Assembly (NCBI RefSeq): GCF_965263005.1
Contig: NZ_OZ253579.1
Span: 1,488,001 to 1,552,000, forward strand
Source: Rariloculus sp965263005
GTDB taxonomy: Bacteria; Pseudomonadota; Gammaproteobacteria; Steroidobacterales; Rariloculaceae
Direction: 5' to 3'
DNA length: 64,000 bases
A program made the translations under genes and the position numbers. Positions 8,779-17,841 of this stretch are shown in pieces; positions within the stretch are counted from its first letter, which is position 1, and each line of letters starts with the position of its first letter. Below the pieces are notes generated by a model. It was given only the letters and a program-made list of their open reading frames with translations, ran no database searches and was not told the origin of the DNA.

Positions 8779-9299
8779 AGAACCGCTACCGCCGCCGCGT
8801 CGGCCTCGGGTTGGTTCTGCTCGGCTATGCGGTCGTCGCGATGGGCTTTCCGTGGGACAAGGACATGGTCGATCAGCCGTCGATCAAGGCCCAGGAATCG
8901 GTGATTGCGGGCGATTCCGGCGGCATACCGGTCGAGGGCGGCGAGACACTGCCCGCGCCGCCCGACGAAGCCGGCATGTTCGCGGCCAAGGACGAAGCCG
9001 CGTCGATCCCGAACCCGGTGCCCGCAACGGCCGACTCGATCGAGCGCGGCGCAGAGCTCTACGCGATGACCTGCGTCGTCTGCCACGGGTCGGAAGGCCG
9101 CGGTGACGGTACCGTCGGTGCGGTCTTCGAGCCTGTCCCGGTAGACCTTAACGACGCGTATACGCAGGACCAGGCCGACGGACAGATCTTCTTCACACTG
9201 ACACGCGGGCGCGTTGCGATGCCTTACTACCGCGACGCGCTGAGCCAACAAGAGCGCTGGGATGTGATCAACTTTCTCAGAGACGAGTTCGGTCCATGA
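8775..9299 (+). CDS. actE: Alternative complex III monoheme cytochrome c ActE
   Basis: Monoheme cytochrome c subunit of ACIII, presumed electron donor toward the oxidase. The 174-residue product has one N-terminal hydrophobic anchor (about residues 8-26) without a lipobox cysteine, an acidic proline-rich linker, then a cytochrome c domain. That domain has CVVCHGSEGRGDG and a methionine ligand candidate in RVAMPYY. The ATG at 8775 overlaps the actD TGA. A longer in-frame stretch upstream is antisense-free but lies within actC/actD and is not credible. The end overlaps actF by four bases. Confidence 0.93.
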   Translation: MKNRYRRRVGLGLVLLGYAVVAMGFPWDKDMVDQPSIKAQESVIAGDSGGIPVEGGETLPAPPDEAGMFAAKDEAASIPNPVPATADSIERGAELYAMTCVVCHGSEGRGDGTVGAVFEPVPVDLNDAYTQDQADGQIFFTLTRGRVAMPYYRDALSQQERWDVINFLRDEFGP

Positions 9300-10519
9300 G
9301 CGCGGATCGAGCGGCCGTCGAGCAACAATTGCCGCCCGTCATTGGCAGCGGCGTCGCGGTCGGGATCCTGGCCGGCGTGTTCGTGCTCGGGGCGGCAAGT
9401 TTAATTTATGCATTGACGAACGATCCGGGCCAGATCGACTTTGCGCTGCTGACCGTGACGTTCCTGTTTCTCATGGGCGTGAGCCAGGGCGGCATCGTGT
9501 TTTGCGCGATCATGCGTCTGGTCGGTGCGCAGTGGAGCAAGCCATTCTATCGGCTCGCGGAGATCTGCACGCTGTCGTTCGCACCGTTCGCGCTCATCGT
9601 TTTCCTGCTGATCTTCGTGTTCGCCCGCGAGGATCTGTTCTATTGGCTGTCGCTCAGCGCCGAGGCGCGCGAGGAAGAGCATCTGAGTTCCTGGCTCAAC
9701 AGCGATTGGCTGTTGATCAGGAATCTGTTCGGCATGCTGCTGTTCTACGGCGTAAGCGCCGTATACGCGATCAAGGCGCTGCAACCGGATCTGCCGACCG
9801 TTCCCGGCGGCCCGTTGAACATGGATCACTCCCGCATCGAGCAGGAACTGTATGTCATGTCGCCGTGGGTCATTCTGAGCTTCGCGCTGTGCAGCACGCT
9901 GTTTGCCTGGGATTTCGGCATGATGCTGGTCGCGCACTGGCACAGCACGGTGTTTCCGATCTTTTTCTCCTTCGGCAACGTGTTTGCAGGCACGGCGGCG
10001 CTGATGTTCCTCGTCGCGGTATTCGGCCGCTCGGAAGTTACGAACTCGCACTTCGGGCCCGACCAGATCCGAAGCCTCGGCATGCTGGTCACGGGCTTCA
10101 CGGTACTTTGGCTGTATTTCTTCTGGGCGCAGTTCTTTGTCGTGTGGTTCGGCAACCTGCCGCGCGAGACGGACGTGCTCTGGCCGCAGATGTACGGCCA
10201 CTATGCGCCTTACTACTGGACGATGATGTTCGGCTGTTTCTTCGTGCCGTTCGTAGCGCTCGTGTTCGCTTACGTGAAGCGCTCGGCGGTCGCGATGATC
10301 GTGCTGGCTATCGGCATCAACATCGGCATTTGGATGCACAAATACCTGACGGTCGTGCCCGCCTTCTCGCCTGACGACACACCGTTCGATTCGTGGCTCG
10401 ACATTGTGCTCGCAGTCGGTCTGCTCGCGGGATACCTCGCCGTCTTCGTCATGATCGCCAAGCGCGTGCCGATTTATTCATACTGGGAGATCGGGCGCAA
10501 CCCGGCGCGCCGCCGCTAG
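9296..10519 (+). CDS. actF: Alternative complex III NrfD-like subunit ActF
   Basis: Second NrfD/PsrC-like polytopic subunit of ACIII. The 407-residue product has about ten helices and the paralog signature FLMGVSQGGIVFCAIMRL, parallel to the ActC segment. Loops contain FARED and EEEHLSSWL on the soluble side. The ATG overlaps the actE stop (ATGA). It closes the actA-F series. Its TAG stop at 10517 is also the first three bases of a dispersed inverted-repeat arm, so transcription may stop or be processed here. Confidence 0.93.
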   Translation: MSADRAAVEQQLPPVIGSGVAVGILAGVFVLGAASLIYALTNDPGQIDFALLTVTFLFLMGVSQGGIVFCAIMRLVGAQWSKPFYRLAEICTLSFAPFALIVFLLIFVFAREDLFYWLSLSAEAREEEHLSSWLNSDWLLIRNLFGMLLFYGVSAVYAIKALQPDLPTVPGGPLNMDHSRIEQELYVMSPWVILSFALCSTLFAWDFGMMLVAHWHSTVFPIFFSFGNVFAGTAALMFLVAVFGRSEVTNSHFGPDQIRSLGMLVTGFTVLWLYFFWAQFFVVWFGNLPRETDVLWPQMYGHYAPYYWTMMFGCFFVPFVALVFAYVKRSAVAMIVLAIGINIGIWMHKYLTVVPAFSPDDTPFDSWLDIVLAVGLLAGYLAVFVMIAKRVPIYSYWEIGRNPARRR

Positions 10520-10550
10520 CAGCCCGTGGCGTAAGTCCCGCGTCGCGCCG
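10517..10550 (+). repeat. Stop-codon-linked inverted-repeat family, copy A (single arm)
   Basis: The sequence starts TAGCAGCCCGTGGCGTAAG and continues GTCCCGCGTCGC. It matches the reverse complement of the right arm of the copy at 59045-59211 almost base for base. Only one arm is present. The first TAG is the stop codon of actF. The short space before SURF1 then carries a promoter-like hexamer. Confidence 0.6.
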
Positions 10551-10571
10551 ATACCGCGCGGCGCAGTATTC

Positions 10572-10577
10572 TATAAT
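10572..10577 (+). promoter_or_regulatory. Candidate -10 element for SURF1
   Basis: A perfect TATAAT lies six bases before the SURF1 ATG at 10584, with no clear -35 hexamer at the right distance. If used, transcription would begin at or next to the A of the ATG, giving a leaderless mRNA. No Shine-Dalgarno sequence is seen, in line with that reading. Confidence 0.4.
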
Positions 10578-10583
10578 CGCGCG

Positions 10584-11321
10584 ATGCGAGTGATCCTGGC
10601 TGCCCTTTTCTGCGCGCTGTTCGGAACATTGGTCGGTCTCGGTTTCTGGCAGCTTGATCGCGCGGAGCAAAAGCGAGAGTTGTTCGGGGCATTCGAGGCA
10701 GGCAGCGCCGACGCTGCCGCAACCGTGCTGATCGACGGCGACGCACTGGCGGAGCGCCGCTATGAGCGGCTTCGCCTGCATGGCCGGTTTCTGTCGTCGC
10801 ACCAGATCCTGCTCGACTCGGTCACACACGCGGGGCGCGTCGGGTATCAGGTCCTGACGCCGTTTCTTCCCGCGGGCAGCGAGCAATGGGTCGTCGTCAA
10901 CCGGGGCTGGATAGCGGCCGCGCCCGACCGCGCCGAACTGCCGAACCTCGACGTCGCAGAGCACGACAGAACCGTCGTCGGCCAGATCGATGCGCTGCCT
11001 CGACCCGGCTTGAGACTCGATGTGCCCGAAGAACCCGGACCCGCGTCGTGGCCGCGCGCGTTGTTATTCCCGACGTTCGACGAGCTCAAGGCAGTGCTCG
11101 AGCTGCCGCTCGTCGATTACCAGCTCCTGCTTGCTGCCGATCAAGCCGACGGATTCGTCCGTGAGTGGCAGCCGCGCTCGATCGTGCCGGAGAGGCATCT
11201 CGGCTATGCGCTGCAATGGTTCAGCCTCGCCGCCGCCCTGTTCGCGCTCACGGCCGCCGTGACGATCAGATCGGTGCTGCGCACGAGACGTTCGCGCGGC
11301 GGACGGGGAAGCCGGCCGTGA
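10584..11321 (+). CDS. SURF1 family cytochrome oxidase biogenesis protein
   Basis: Inner-membrane assembly factor for heme a-containing oxidases. The 245-residue product has the SURF1 layout: an N-terminal helix followed by GFWQLDRAEQKREL, the RRYERLRLHGRF segment, VVVNRGWI in the middle and a C-terminal helix after HLGYALQWFSLA. It would act with CtaG on the ctaD/ctaE oxidase. It is separated from actF by 64 bp and overlaps the next gene by four bases (GTGA). Length is normal for the family. Confidence 0.93.
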   Translation: MRVILAALFCALFGTLVGLGFWQLDRAEQKRELFGAFEAGSADAAATVLIDGDALAERRYERLRLHGRFLSSHQILLDSVTHAGRVGYQVLTPFLPAGSEQWVVVNRGWIAAAPDRAELPNLDVAEHDRTVVGQIDALPRPGLRLDVPEEPGPASWPRALLFPTFDELKAVLELPLVDYQLLLAADQADGFVREWQPRSIVPERHLGYALQWFSLAAALFALTAAVTIRSVLRTRRSRGGRGSRP

Positions 11322-11887
11322 GCCGCAGCTCGACCATCCAGCCGCTGCTGCTCATGCTCGTCTTTTTCGGCCCGCTCGCGCTCGCCGTCGTCGCGTTCTA
11401 CGGACCGTGGGAGTGGGTGCCGCGCGGCACGCCGCACGGCGAGCTCATCCAGCCTCCGCTGCCCCTGCCTCCGGGCGCGCTCACGACCCGGTCCGGCGAT
11501 CGCACGGCGCCGGACTGGTATCGCGAACGGTGGTCGCTGGTTTACGCGCGCACGGCGCAGTGCACCGAGCCATGCCTCGTCGAACTGAACCGATTGAACC
11601 AGGTCCGCCTCGCGCTTGGCGACGACCGCCAGCGCGTTCAGCTCGTCTTCCTGTTCGCGGGCGCCGGACCCGAGCTGCCGCCCGAGGCCTCGGTGCTTAC
11701 CGCACGTCTCGATGACGCAGCCGGCACTGCGATGCTCGAACTGCTCGGCGCCGAGCGCGTCCGGGACGGGCGGATATACATCGCGGATCCGCTTGGCAAC
11801 CTCGTCATGACTTACCCGCCCGGCACGGAGCAAAGGGGGATATTCGAGGACCTCGAGCGGCTTCTGACCGTGACCGCGATCGGTTAG
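11318..11887 (+). CDS. Membrane-anchored protein of oxidase loci, function unassigned
   Basis: The 189-residue product, with a GTG start overlapping the SURF1 stop, has one N-terminal helix (about residues 10-30) and a periplasmic domain. The segment YARTAQCTEPCLVELNRLNQVRLAL has two cysteines spaced like a redox or metal site (CTEPC), reminiscent of the CxxxC of SCO-type proteins. Such genes often lie between SURF1 and ctaA in gammaproteobacteria. A role in copper or thiol handling during oxidase assembly is therefore likely but inferred. The upstream in-frame extension from 11165 is inside SURF1 and was rejected. ctaA and ctaB do not follow. Confidence 0.75.
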   Translation: MSRSSTIQPLLLMLVFFGPLALAVVAFYGPWEWVPRGTPHGELIQPPLPLPPGALTTRSGDRTAPDWYRERWSLVYARTAQCTEPCLVELNRLNQVRLALGDDRQRVQLVFLFAGAGPELPPEASVLTARLDDAAGTAMLELLGAERVRDGRIYIADPLGNLVMTYPPGTEQRGIFEDLERLLTVTAIG

Positions 11888-11899
11888 CCAGGAACGGCG

Positions 11900-14542
11900 G
11901 TGCGAGCGGTACGTCGGCTTCAATGCGAGCCCGCAAACAGCAATACCGGGCGTGAACATTGCGCTCTGCCGCAAGCCACGTGCAAGACACAACCTGGAAC
12001 CGTCGGCCAGGCCGTGAGGAGGATTCGGGCACGATCCGGCCGGCAGCGCCGAATCGGCCGAAGCTTCGGGAGACTGTGGTTGAGGCTCCCGAAAGCGGGA
12101 CTTGCATCAGGCCTGATCGCGTACGCGATTGTCAGCAGCGGCGTTGCGGGCCGGGCGTATTCGCAGATTCTTGAAGAAGTCATCGTCAGGGTAGACCTGC
12201 GCAGTCTGCCGGGCGAGGACGTGCAATCCGTGTTCGGGTTTGACAGGTCGATCCTGGAAACGCCGCGTTCCATATCGACCATCTCCGAGGAGATGATCGA
12301 GCGTTTCAACATGCGGGACATCGACGAGTTGGTCGCGGTCGCCCCGGGAAGTTTTACCCAGTCCTTCTTCGGCGTGGCGGGCAGCCTCGACGTGCGCGGT
12401 ACGCCGGGTGAAGTCTACTTCCGCGGGGTTCGCCGACTGGACAACCCGGGCAACTACCCCACGCCCATCGGCGCTTCCAACCGGATCGACGTGGTGCGCG
12501 GTCCCGCTTCGCCCATCTACGGCCCGGCCAAGATCGGCGGTTACCTCAACTTCGCCCCCAAGTCGGCGCGGATCGAGGCGACCGGCCAGTTCATCTCTGA
12601 AACCACCGGCGCTGCGTCGGTCACAACCGGCAGTTGGGACAAGTCGGTTGTCAGCGCCGAGATCGGCGGCCCCGGCAGGCTGGGCGATCGGGACTTCGGC
12701 TATTACCTCTACGGCGAGATGGAGCACTCCGGCAGCTATTACGACAATTCCGGTACCGATCAGGACCTGTTGCAGACGTCCTTCGATATGGACGTCAGCG
12801 ATTCGGTACGCCTTCAGTTCGGCGGTATGTGGCACGACTTCTCCGGTAACCAGATCGCGGGATGGAATCGTCTCAGCCAGGATCTCGTCGACCGCGGCCT
12901 ATACGTTACGGGCGCCGCCAAACCGCTGGACGCCGACGGCGACGGCAGGATTTCGCACCAGGAGTACGACCCCGACGGCGACGGTTTCTCGGACGTCAAC
13001 CCGTTTTACGACTCGGGCGATCTGGCCCCCGGCGGGGCGTTGACACCGGGTGCCGACGTCACGCTCGAAGAGCTCGAAGCCCTCGTCGGAGACCTGTCGG
13101 CGCTCTCCCTGCTGAACCCCGGTATCGCGGCGATCGAAGGCCATGACGTGTTGGTCGCGCCGGAGGATCTACTGACGAACGACGTAACGACTCTTTATTT
13201 TGACATCATCGTCGCGACGGACAATGAATGGGAGTGGAAGAACCAACTGTTCTACGAAGGTTACGATAACAGGAACGAGAACGCTTACGGCTTTTCCCAG
13301 TTTCACGAGAGCTTCGTCGTCGAAGACAAACTGGTCATCTCGAAAACCTTCCCCACGGACGCGATGACGGTGTCGCTGCAAATCTCACCGTCCTTCCGGT
13401 TCACCGATTTCGAGCACGGCGATGACTACACCAACGAACACTTCGACAGGCGAGACCTGACCGGAGCATCGTCCCCGCTGGACGCGAGGCTGCTCGCGAC
13501 CCGAATCGACGACGACTACACGGAGTACTACATCGGCGACTACGGCAACTGGGGCTTCGCGTTCATGGGCGATTTCTTCTGGGACAATGGCGTCAACCTC
13601 CTGGCCGGGGTTCGCTATGACGCCATCGACATGCAAAGCCGCCAGCCGGTCGACAAGCTGTTATTCGCAAGCGCCAACAACTTTTGCGCTCCGCCGGGCG
13701 GTTGCGAGGCCGCCCGGGCCGAGGACGATGTCGATGGCGTTTCCTGGACGTTGAGCCTGAGCTATGAATCCGACACCGGGCTGATCCCGTATCTCACGGC
13801 ATCCGAGCAGTCCACGATGATTCTCGGGCAGGGCGCCGAAGTCACCGTGGGCAACATCCTGGGCGGCGGCGCCTTCGACCAGTCGAAACTGGTGGAAGCG
13901 GGCCTTAAAGGCAGCTTGCTCGATGACGACCTTTATTTCGCGGTCTCCGTGTACAGGCAGGAGCGTACGGATTTCTCCGCCCAGGCCATCGTCACGAACC
14001 AGGCCACCGAAACCGAGGGCACCGAGTTCGAGACCCGATGGTCGGTCAACGAGAAGCTGCTGCTGACCCTGGGTTACTCCAGGATCGAAGTTATCAATCT
14101 GAACACTGAACGACAGGGATATCGCTTCAGCTTTATCGGTTGTGACGACCTGCCCGCGATTCCATGCCATGCGCTGTACGGCGGCACGCTGGGCGCTAAC
14201 GTGAGCGCCGGCCAGAGCCGCGCCCGGCGAGCGGGGATGCCGGAAGACATCTTCTCCGTTACAGGGACGTACGACTTCGGCAACGGCTTGACCATCAGCG
14301 GCAGCGTGATCGACGTGGATGCGGTGCCTTCGGGCTTCTCCAACAGCGTCGTGCTGCCAGCTTATACGCTCGTTAACCTCGCGTTGGGCTACGAAGCGGA
14401 CAATTGGATGTTCAGCTTGACCGCCAAGAACCTGACTGGCGAGAGGTACTTTCGCGCCAACTTCCCGAACCTGTTTGGCGGCAGTATCGTATTGCCCGAA
14501 CTGCCGCGTCACTACGGTGCCCACCTTCAATACAGGTTCTAG
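11900..14542 (+). CDS. TonB-dependent outer-membrane receptor with EF-hand-like loop
   Basis: Outer-membrane gated channel of the siderophore-receptor type. A hydrophobic signal region (GLASGLIAYAIVSSGVAGRA) lies near residues 67-90, so the true start is probably later than the GTG at 11900, for example GTG 12014. The plug domain shows ETPRSISTISEEMI, RGVRRLDNPGNYPT and RIDVVRGPASPIYGPAKIGG. The barrel ends in LQYRF with terminal phenylalanine. A canonical EF-hand loop DADGDGRISHQE (nt 12929-12964), followed by DPDGDGFSD, is inserted in the barrel region. The substrate is unknown. A stop-linked repeat starts at its TAG. Confidence 0.9.
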   Translation: MRAVRRLQCEPANSNTGREHCALPQATCKTQPGTVGQAVRRIRARSGRQRRIGRSFGRLWLRLPKAGLASGLIAYAIVSSGVAGRAYSQILEEVIVRVDLRSLPGEDVQSVFGFDRSILETPRSISTISEEMIERFNMRDIDELVAVAPGSFTQSFFGVAGSLDVRGTPGEVYFRGVRRLDNPGNYPTPIGASNRIDVVRGPASPIYGPAKIGGYLNFAPKSARIEATGQFISETTGAASVTTGSWDKSVVSAEIGGPGRLGDRDFGYYLYGEMEHSGSYYDNSGTDQDLLQTSFDMDVSDSVRLQFGGMWHDFSGNQIAGWNRLSQDLVDRGLYVTGAAKPLDADGDGRISHQEYDPDGDGFSDVNPFYDSGDLAPGGALTPGADVTLEELEALVGDLSALSLLNPGIAAIEGHDVLVAPEDLLTNDVTTLYFDIIVATDNEWEWKNQLFYEGYDNRNENAYGFSQFHESFVVEDKLVISKTFPTDAMTVSLQISPSFRFTDFEHGDDYTNEHFDRRDLTGASSPLDARLLATRIDDDYTEYYIGDYGNWGFAFMGDFFWDNGVNLLAGVRYDAIDMQSRQPVDKLLFASANNFCAPPGGCEAARAEDDVDGVSWTLSLSYESDTGLIPYLTASEQSTMILGQGAEVTVGNILGGGAFDQSKLVEAGLKGSLLDDDLYFAVSVYRQERTDFSAQAIVTNQATETEGTEFETRWSVNEKLLLTLGYSRIEVINLNTERQGYRFSFIGCDDLPAIPCHALYGGTLGANVSAGQSRARRAGMPEDIFSVTGTYDFGNGLTISGSVIDVDAVPSGFSNSVVLPAYTLVNLALGYEADNWMFSLTAKNLTGERYFRANFPNLFGGSIVLPELPRHYGAHLQYRF

Positions 14543-14640
14543 CAGCCGATGGCACAAGCCCCGCTGCATGGGGCGGAAAACCGCCTCCCAACGGTGCTCG
14601 AACGTCTGTGCGAATCTCCCCGGCGTGGCAAGTCGGTCCT
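14540..14640 (+). repeat. Stop-codon-linked inverted-repeat family, copy B (degenerate right side)
   Basis: The left arm TAGCAGCCGATGGCACAAG, then CCCCGCTGCATGGGGCGG and AAAACCGCCTCCC, matches copies C and F. The right arm is no longer clear, with CCGGCGTGGCAAG at about 14622-14634 perhaps a relic. The leading TAG is the stop codon of the TonB receptor gene. Confidence 0.6.
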
Positions 14641-14712
14641 CCCGAAATGGCCATGGGAACCCGGTCGCGTGCCGGCAGGCGCATTCGGATTCCGAGACCA
14701 TTCGAAATCCTG

Positions 14713-14740
14713 TTGCGGCGCAAAAGGCTGACGCTATACT
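14713..14740 (+). promoter_or_regulatory. Candidate sigma-70 promoter for the NHL-repeat lipoprotein gene
   Basis: TTGCGG (14713-14718), a 16 bp spacer and TATACT (14735-14740) lie about 73 bp before the ATG at 14813. The stretch between copy B of the repeat and this gene contains no other feature. Confidence 0.45.
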
Positions 14741-14812
14741 GCAAGCCTCACGCGTGAAGCGGACAGCTTCAGGCTGACCCGCCAAATCTAACGTGTGAAA
14801 AGAGAGCATCCC

Positions 14813-16072
14813 ATGCGTGATTCGACGTTTCCAACGACAAGAACCCTGTTGATCCTTACTCTGGCCGCGGGACTGGGCGCCTGCGGTATGCCCGAAGGCG
14901 AGCCCGGTGACGAGCCCGGTGACGCTCCGGAAACTTCGGCCATGATTCTGGAAAAGGGCGGACAGGAAGAATTCGGACCTTATGAATTGGTCGAAAACTG
15001 GCCAATGCCGCTACCGGATGAATCGGATGGCCTATCCCACGACGGCTGGACCTGGGGTTCGGTGGGCGCGGTGTATGCGGAGTCGCCCGACCGTATCTGG
15101 ATCGCTCAACGCGGCGAACTCCCGTTGCCGGAAGGCAACGATCCGTGGACGCCATACGCCATGCTCAACCCCTCTGTCGGCAACGCGACCGGGAACGACG
15201 ACGGACTGGGCGCAACCTGTCAACCGGTCCAGGAACGCGGGTGGGAGCGGCGCTATCACCATGTGATCTTCGTGGTCGATGGCGACGGCAACATGGTCGA
15301 GTCGTGGACGCAGCATGACAGTCTGTTCGACATCGCCTGCGGCCGCGGCCCGCACAAGATCAAGATGAATCCGTACGATCCCGAAAAGCACGTCTGGGTC
15401 GTCGACGACCAGATGCACGTCATATACAAGTTCACCTACGACGGTGAGCTGGTGATGACCTTGGGAACCAAGGGCGAGAATGGACGGGACGGGGGACAAC
15501 TGTTTAGCCGGCCGACCGATATCGCCTGGCTTCCGGACGGAACGTTCTTCATCAGCGACGGATACGCCGGAACGCGCGTCGCCAAGTTCGACCCCGACGG
15601 AAACTTCCTGATGGACTGGGGCGGACCCCCGGCGGATCCCGACAACCCGGGGCCGAATGAATGGAACACCGTCCACAGCATCCAGATCAGCGCGGATCGG
15701 CGGCTCTTTGTGGTGGACCGGGCACACCGCCGGATTCAGGTCTTCGACGAAAACGGCACGTTTCTGGACATGTGGAACACCGGCATGCGGTCGTTGCCGT
15801 ATGGCCACCTGATTACGGAGGATCAACATTTGTGGATCGTGGACGGCGGGACGAGCCGTGTCGTCAAGTATGATCTGGACGGCAATTTCCTGTATGCCTG
15901 GGGCGCACAAGGCGGCTTGCCCGGCCAGTTCAGCGGCCCGCACTCCCTGACTGTCGATCAGGACGGGAACCTTTACATTGCCGAAGTCTTCGGCGGCCGC
16001 GTCCAGAAGTTCAGCCCGAGACCGAGCGCCGACCCGGCCAAGATAATTGGTCAGGAGGTGCGCGAATACTGA
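14813..16072 (+). CDS. NHL-repeat beta-propeller lipoprotein
   Basis: Predicted periplasm- or outer-membrane-anchored lipoprotein. The N-terminal signal ends at LGAC (lipobox), so the mature protein starts with a lipidated cysteine, followed by an acidic GEPGDEPGD linker. The remaining ~370 residues are NHL-type propeller blades with repeated units such as VAKFDPDGNFLMDWG, RIQVFDENGTFLDMW and VVKYDLDGNFLYAWG. This resembles the peptidyl-alpha-hydroxyglycine amidating-lyase propeller, but no catalytic claim is made. The ATG at 14813 is preceded by AAGAGAGC at good spacing and is preferred over the GTG at 14795. Confidence 0.82.
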   Translation: MRDSTFPTTRTLLILTLAAGLGACGMPEGEPGDEPGDAPETSAMILEKGGQEEFGPYELVENWPMPLPDESDGLSHDGWTWGSVGAVYAESPDRIWIAQRGELPLPEGNDPWTPYAMLNPSVGNATGNDDGLGATCQPVQERGWERRYHHVIFVVDGDGNMVESWTQHDSLFDIACGRGPHKIKMNPYDPEKHVWVVDDQMHVIYKFTYDGELVMTLGTKGENGRDGGQLFSRPTDIAWLPDGTFFISDGYAGTRVAKFDPDGNFLMDWGGPPADPDNPGPNEWNTVHSIQISADRRLFVVDRAHRRIQVFDENGTFLDMWNTGMRSLPYGHLITEDQHLWIVDGGTSRVVKYDLDGNFLYAWGAQGGLPGQFSGPHSLTVDQDGNLYIAEVFGGRVQKFSPRPSADPAKIIGQEVREY

Positions 16073-16153
16073 GGCGAGTTGCCGGTTCCCAAGGGGCGAC
16101 CTTGAAAGTCAATCGCTGCCGCAGTGTGGGCGCGGTGGAACCCCTGGAGGCGC

Positions 16154-17767
16154 TCAGCGCCGAGTGAGAAGCTCCACGAACTCCTCATGGGTTCCCACTC
16201 GACCGTGAATGGGTGCATGCCGCTCGACGTCCAACCTCAACTTGCGGATATTCTCGTACAGCGTCCTCATCCCCGGGGTCGCAACGGCCGCTGCCGGCCG
16301 ATCCGGCGCGGGCGGTGAATAGAGATCCGCGTTGATCAGGATTCTCTCCTTCGGCAGATAGGCGATCAGCATGTCTTCGCTGTGAATGCCCTGCCGGAGC
16401 GAGTTGTCGCCCAACTCGTATGCCATGTCCTGTATGCGAATGATCTCCAGAATCTGCTCGCCGTCGCTGATCGCGTACTTGCCGGTCCGGCGCACGTCGC
16501 CGTCCACCGTTTCGATGGGCGCCGGTCGCCGGCTGATCCAGTACATCGGGTTGTACCGGCTCATGCGGTCCGGTTGCAGCGTCCGCGGCGCCGGATGGAA
16601 CAGGATGTCGAGGTAATACTGCTTGTTCGACTCATGCGTCACGATCGTCGTGCCCTGGGAGAGATAGGTGCGCAGGCCGCCCGCGTGGTCGAAGTGGTGG
16701 TGGGTGTTGACCACGTACTGAATGTGTTTGTCCGGCACCAACCGGCCCACCTCGGCGATCACCGCCAGCGAGCGCTCCTCGTTCTGCGGCGCCTCGACCA
16801 CCGCGACATAGTCCCTGAACTCAACCAGCAAGCTGTGATGGGATCCGCCCGCCAGCCGCCACACACCGTCCGCAAGCTGCTCGCTCTGGACTCTCGCCGG
16901 CGGCCTGACGGCCGTGCGGATTACGTCCGGCACGGGCATGGTCTCCACCGGCACGTTCATCTTCACGCTCGCGATGTCGTACTGAAAGTAGTTGTGCGCC
17001 GGGTTCAGGCGGGGGTCGGCCTGGTGCGTGTGGATTTGCATCGGGAACATGATGCCGTCGAAGCCCTGGTAGCGCGTATAACGCATCTCGTAGTCCATGT
17101 CGCCATAGACCGGATTCGGGATCCACGTGCCGACGAGCTCGACCAGACCCTCGTCGGTGATCGTCCCGTTGATCTTGTACTTGTCGAGGAAGGTGAACGA
17201 AACGATCGTCACCTGCCGGCCGAATTGCGAGACACCGAAATCCGAAGCGCCGATGATTGGTAACGAGATCGCAGTTGCGTCATCCGCGGCCAGCGCCGCT
17301 TTCAGGAATCCATGCGGCGTGATCGCAATCTCGAGTTGGCGGAGTTCGTTGTACGCAATGCCGTCGAGATAGGGGCGCAGGAGCGGCACGGGCTCATCGC
17401 CGCGCACATCCCAGGCGTAGGCGCCGTTGACGACCGCGGTTACGCGCACCGGCGCCATGGGCGTCCGGCCGAATGCCGGATAGTCGCCCTGTTGGCGCGT
17501 ATAGTCTTCGCGCGACCAGCCGGCGTCAAAGTCGATGCTGCGCGTGTAGTCGACGACCTGGAATGTCGGCCAACCGCCGTTTACCGAGTACTGCTGGCCT
17601 ATTCTCGATGAGAAACCCGCTCCCGAGTACTCGATCGTCTCAAGCTCATCGGCGCCCATGGCTTCGATCGAAGCCAGGAGCGCCGCGCGCGCGTCGACTT
17701 CCTGCGCCGAGGCGCTCGACAACGAGAGCCCGACAATGGCAACAAGACTACTGATTCGTCGCGTCAT
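16154..17767 (-). CDS. Exported metallo-beta-lactamase-fold hydrolase
   Basis: The 537-residue secreted protein has a signal peptide at residues 1-21 (cleavage after ASA). An N-terminal region of about 280 residues of unrecognised fold is followed by a metallo-beta-lactamase domain. The zinc-binding motif THHHFDHAG is at residues 355-363, a further metal-ligand candidate is in the QGIHSEDM region, and HAPIHGRVG lies near the C-terminus. The substrate is unknown. The ATG at 17767 has a strong GGGGGGAA ribosome site. The upstream in-frame stretch to 18049 is antisense to an amidase remnant and was excluded. Confidence 0.85.
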   Translation of the reverse strand: MTRRISSLVAIVGLSLSSASAQEVDARAALLASIEAMGADELETIEYSGAGFSSRIGQQYSVNGGWPTFQVVDYTRSIDFDAGWSREDYTRQQGDYPAFGRTPMAPVRVTAVVNGAYAWDVRGDEPVPLLRPYLDGIAYNELRQLEIAITPHGFLKAALAADDATAISLPIIGASDFGVSQFGRQVTIVSFTFLDKYKINGTITDEGLVELVGTWIPNPVYGDMDYEMRYTRYQGFDGIMFPMQIHTHQADPRLNPAHNYFQYDIASVKMNVPVETMPVPDVIRTAVRPPARVQSEQLADGVWRLAGGSHHSLLVEFRDYVAVVEAPQNEERSLAVIAEVGRLVPDKHIQYVVNTHHHFDHAGGLRTYLSQGTTIVTHESNKQYYLDILFHPAPRTLQPDRMSRYNPMYWISRRPAPIETVDGDVRRTGKYAISDGEQILEIIRIQDMAYELGDNSLRQGIHSEDMLIAYLPKERILINADLYSPPAPDRPAAAVATPGMRTLYENIRKLRLDVERHAPIHGRVGTHEEFVELLTRR

Positions 17768-17841
17768 TACATTCCCCCCGCATCGATATTTCTCAACAAC
17801 ATCCAACAGCGCGCTGCACACGCTCCCGGAGACCGGCCAAT

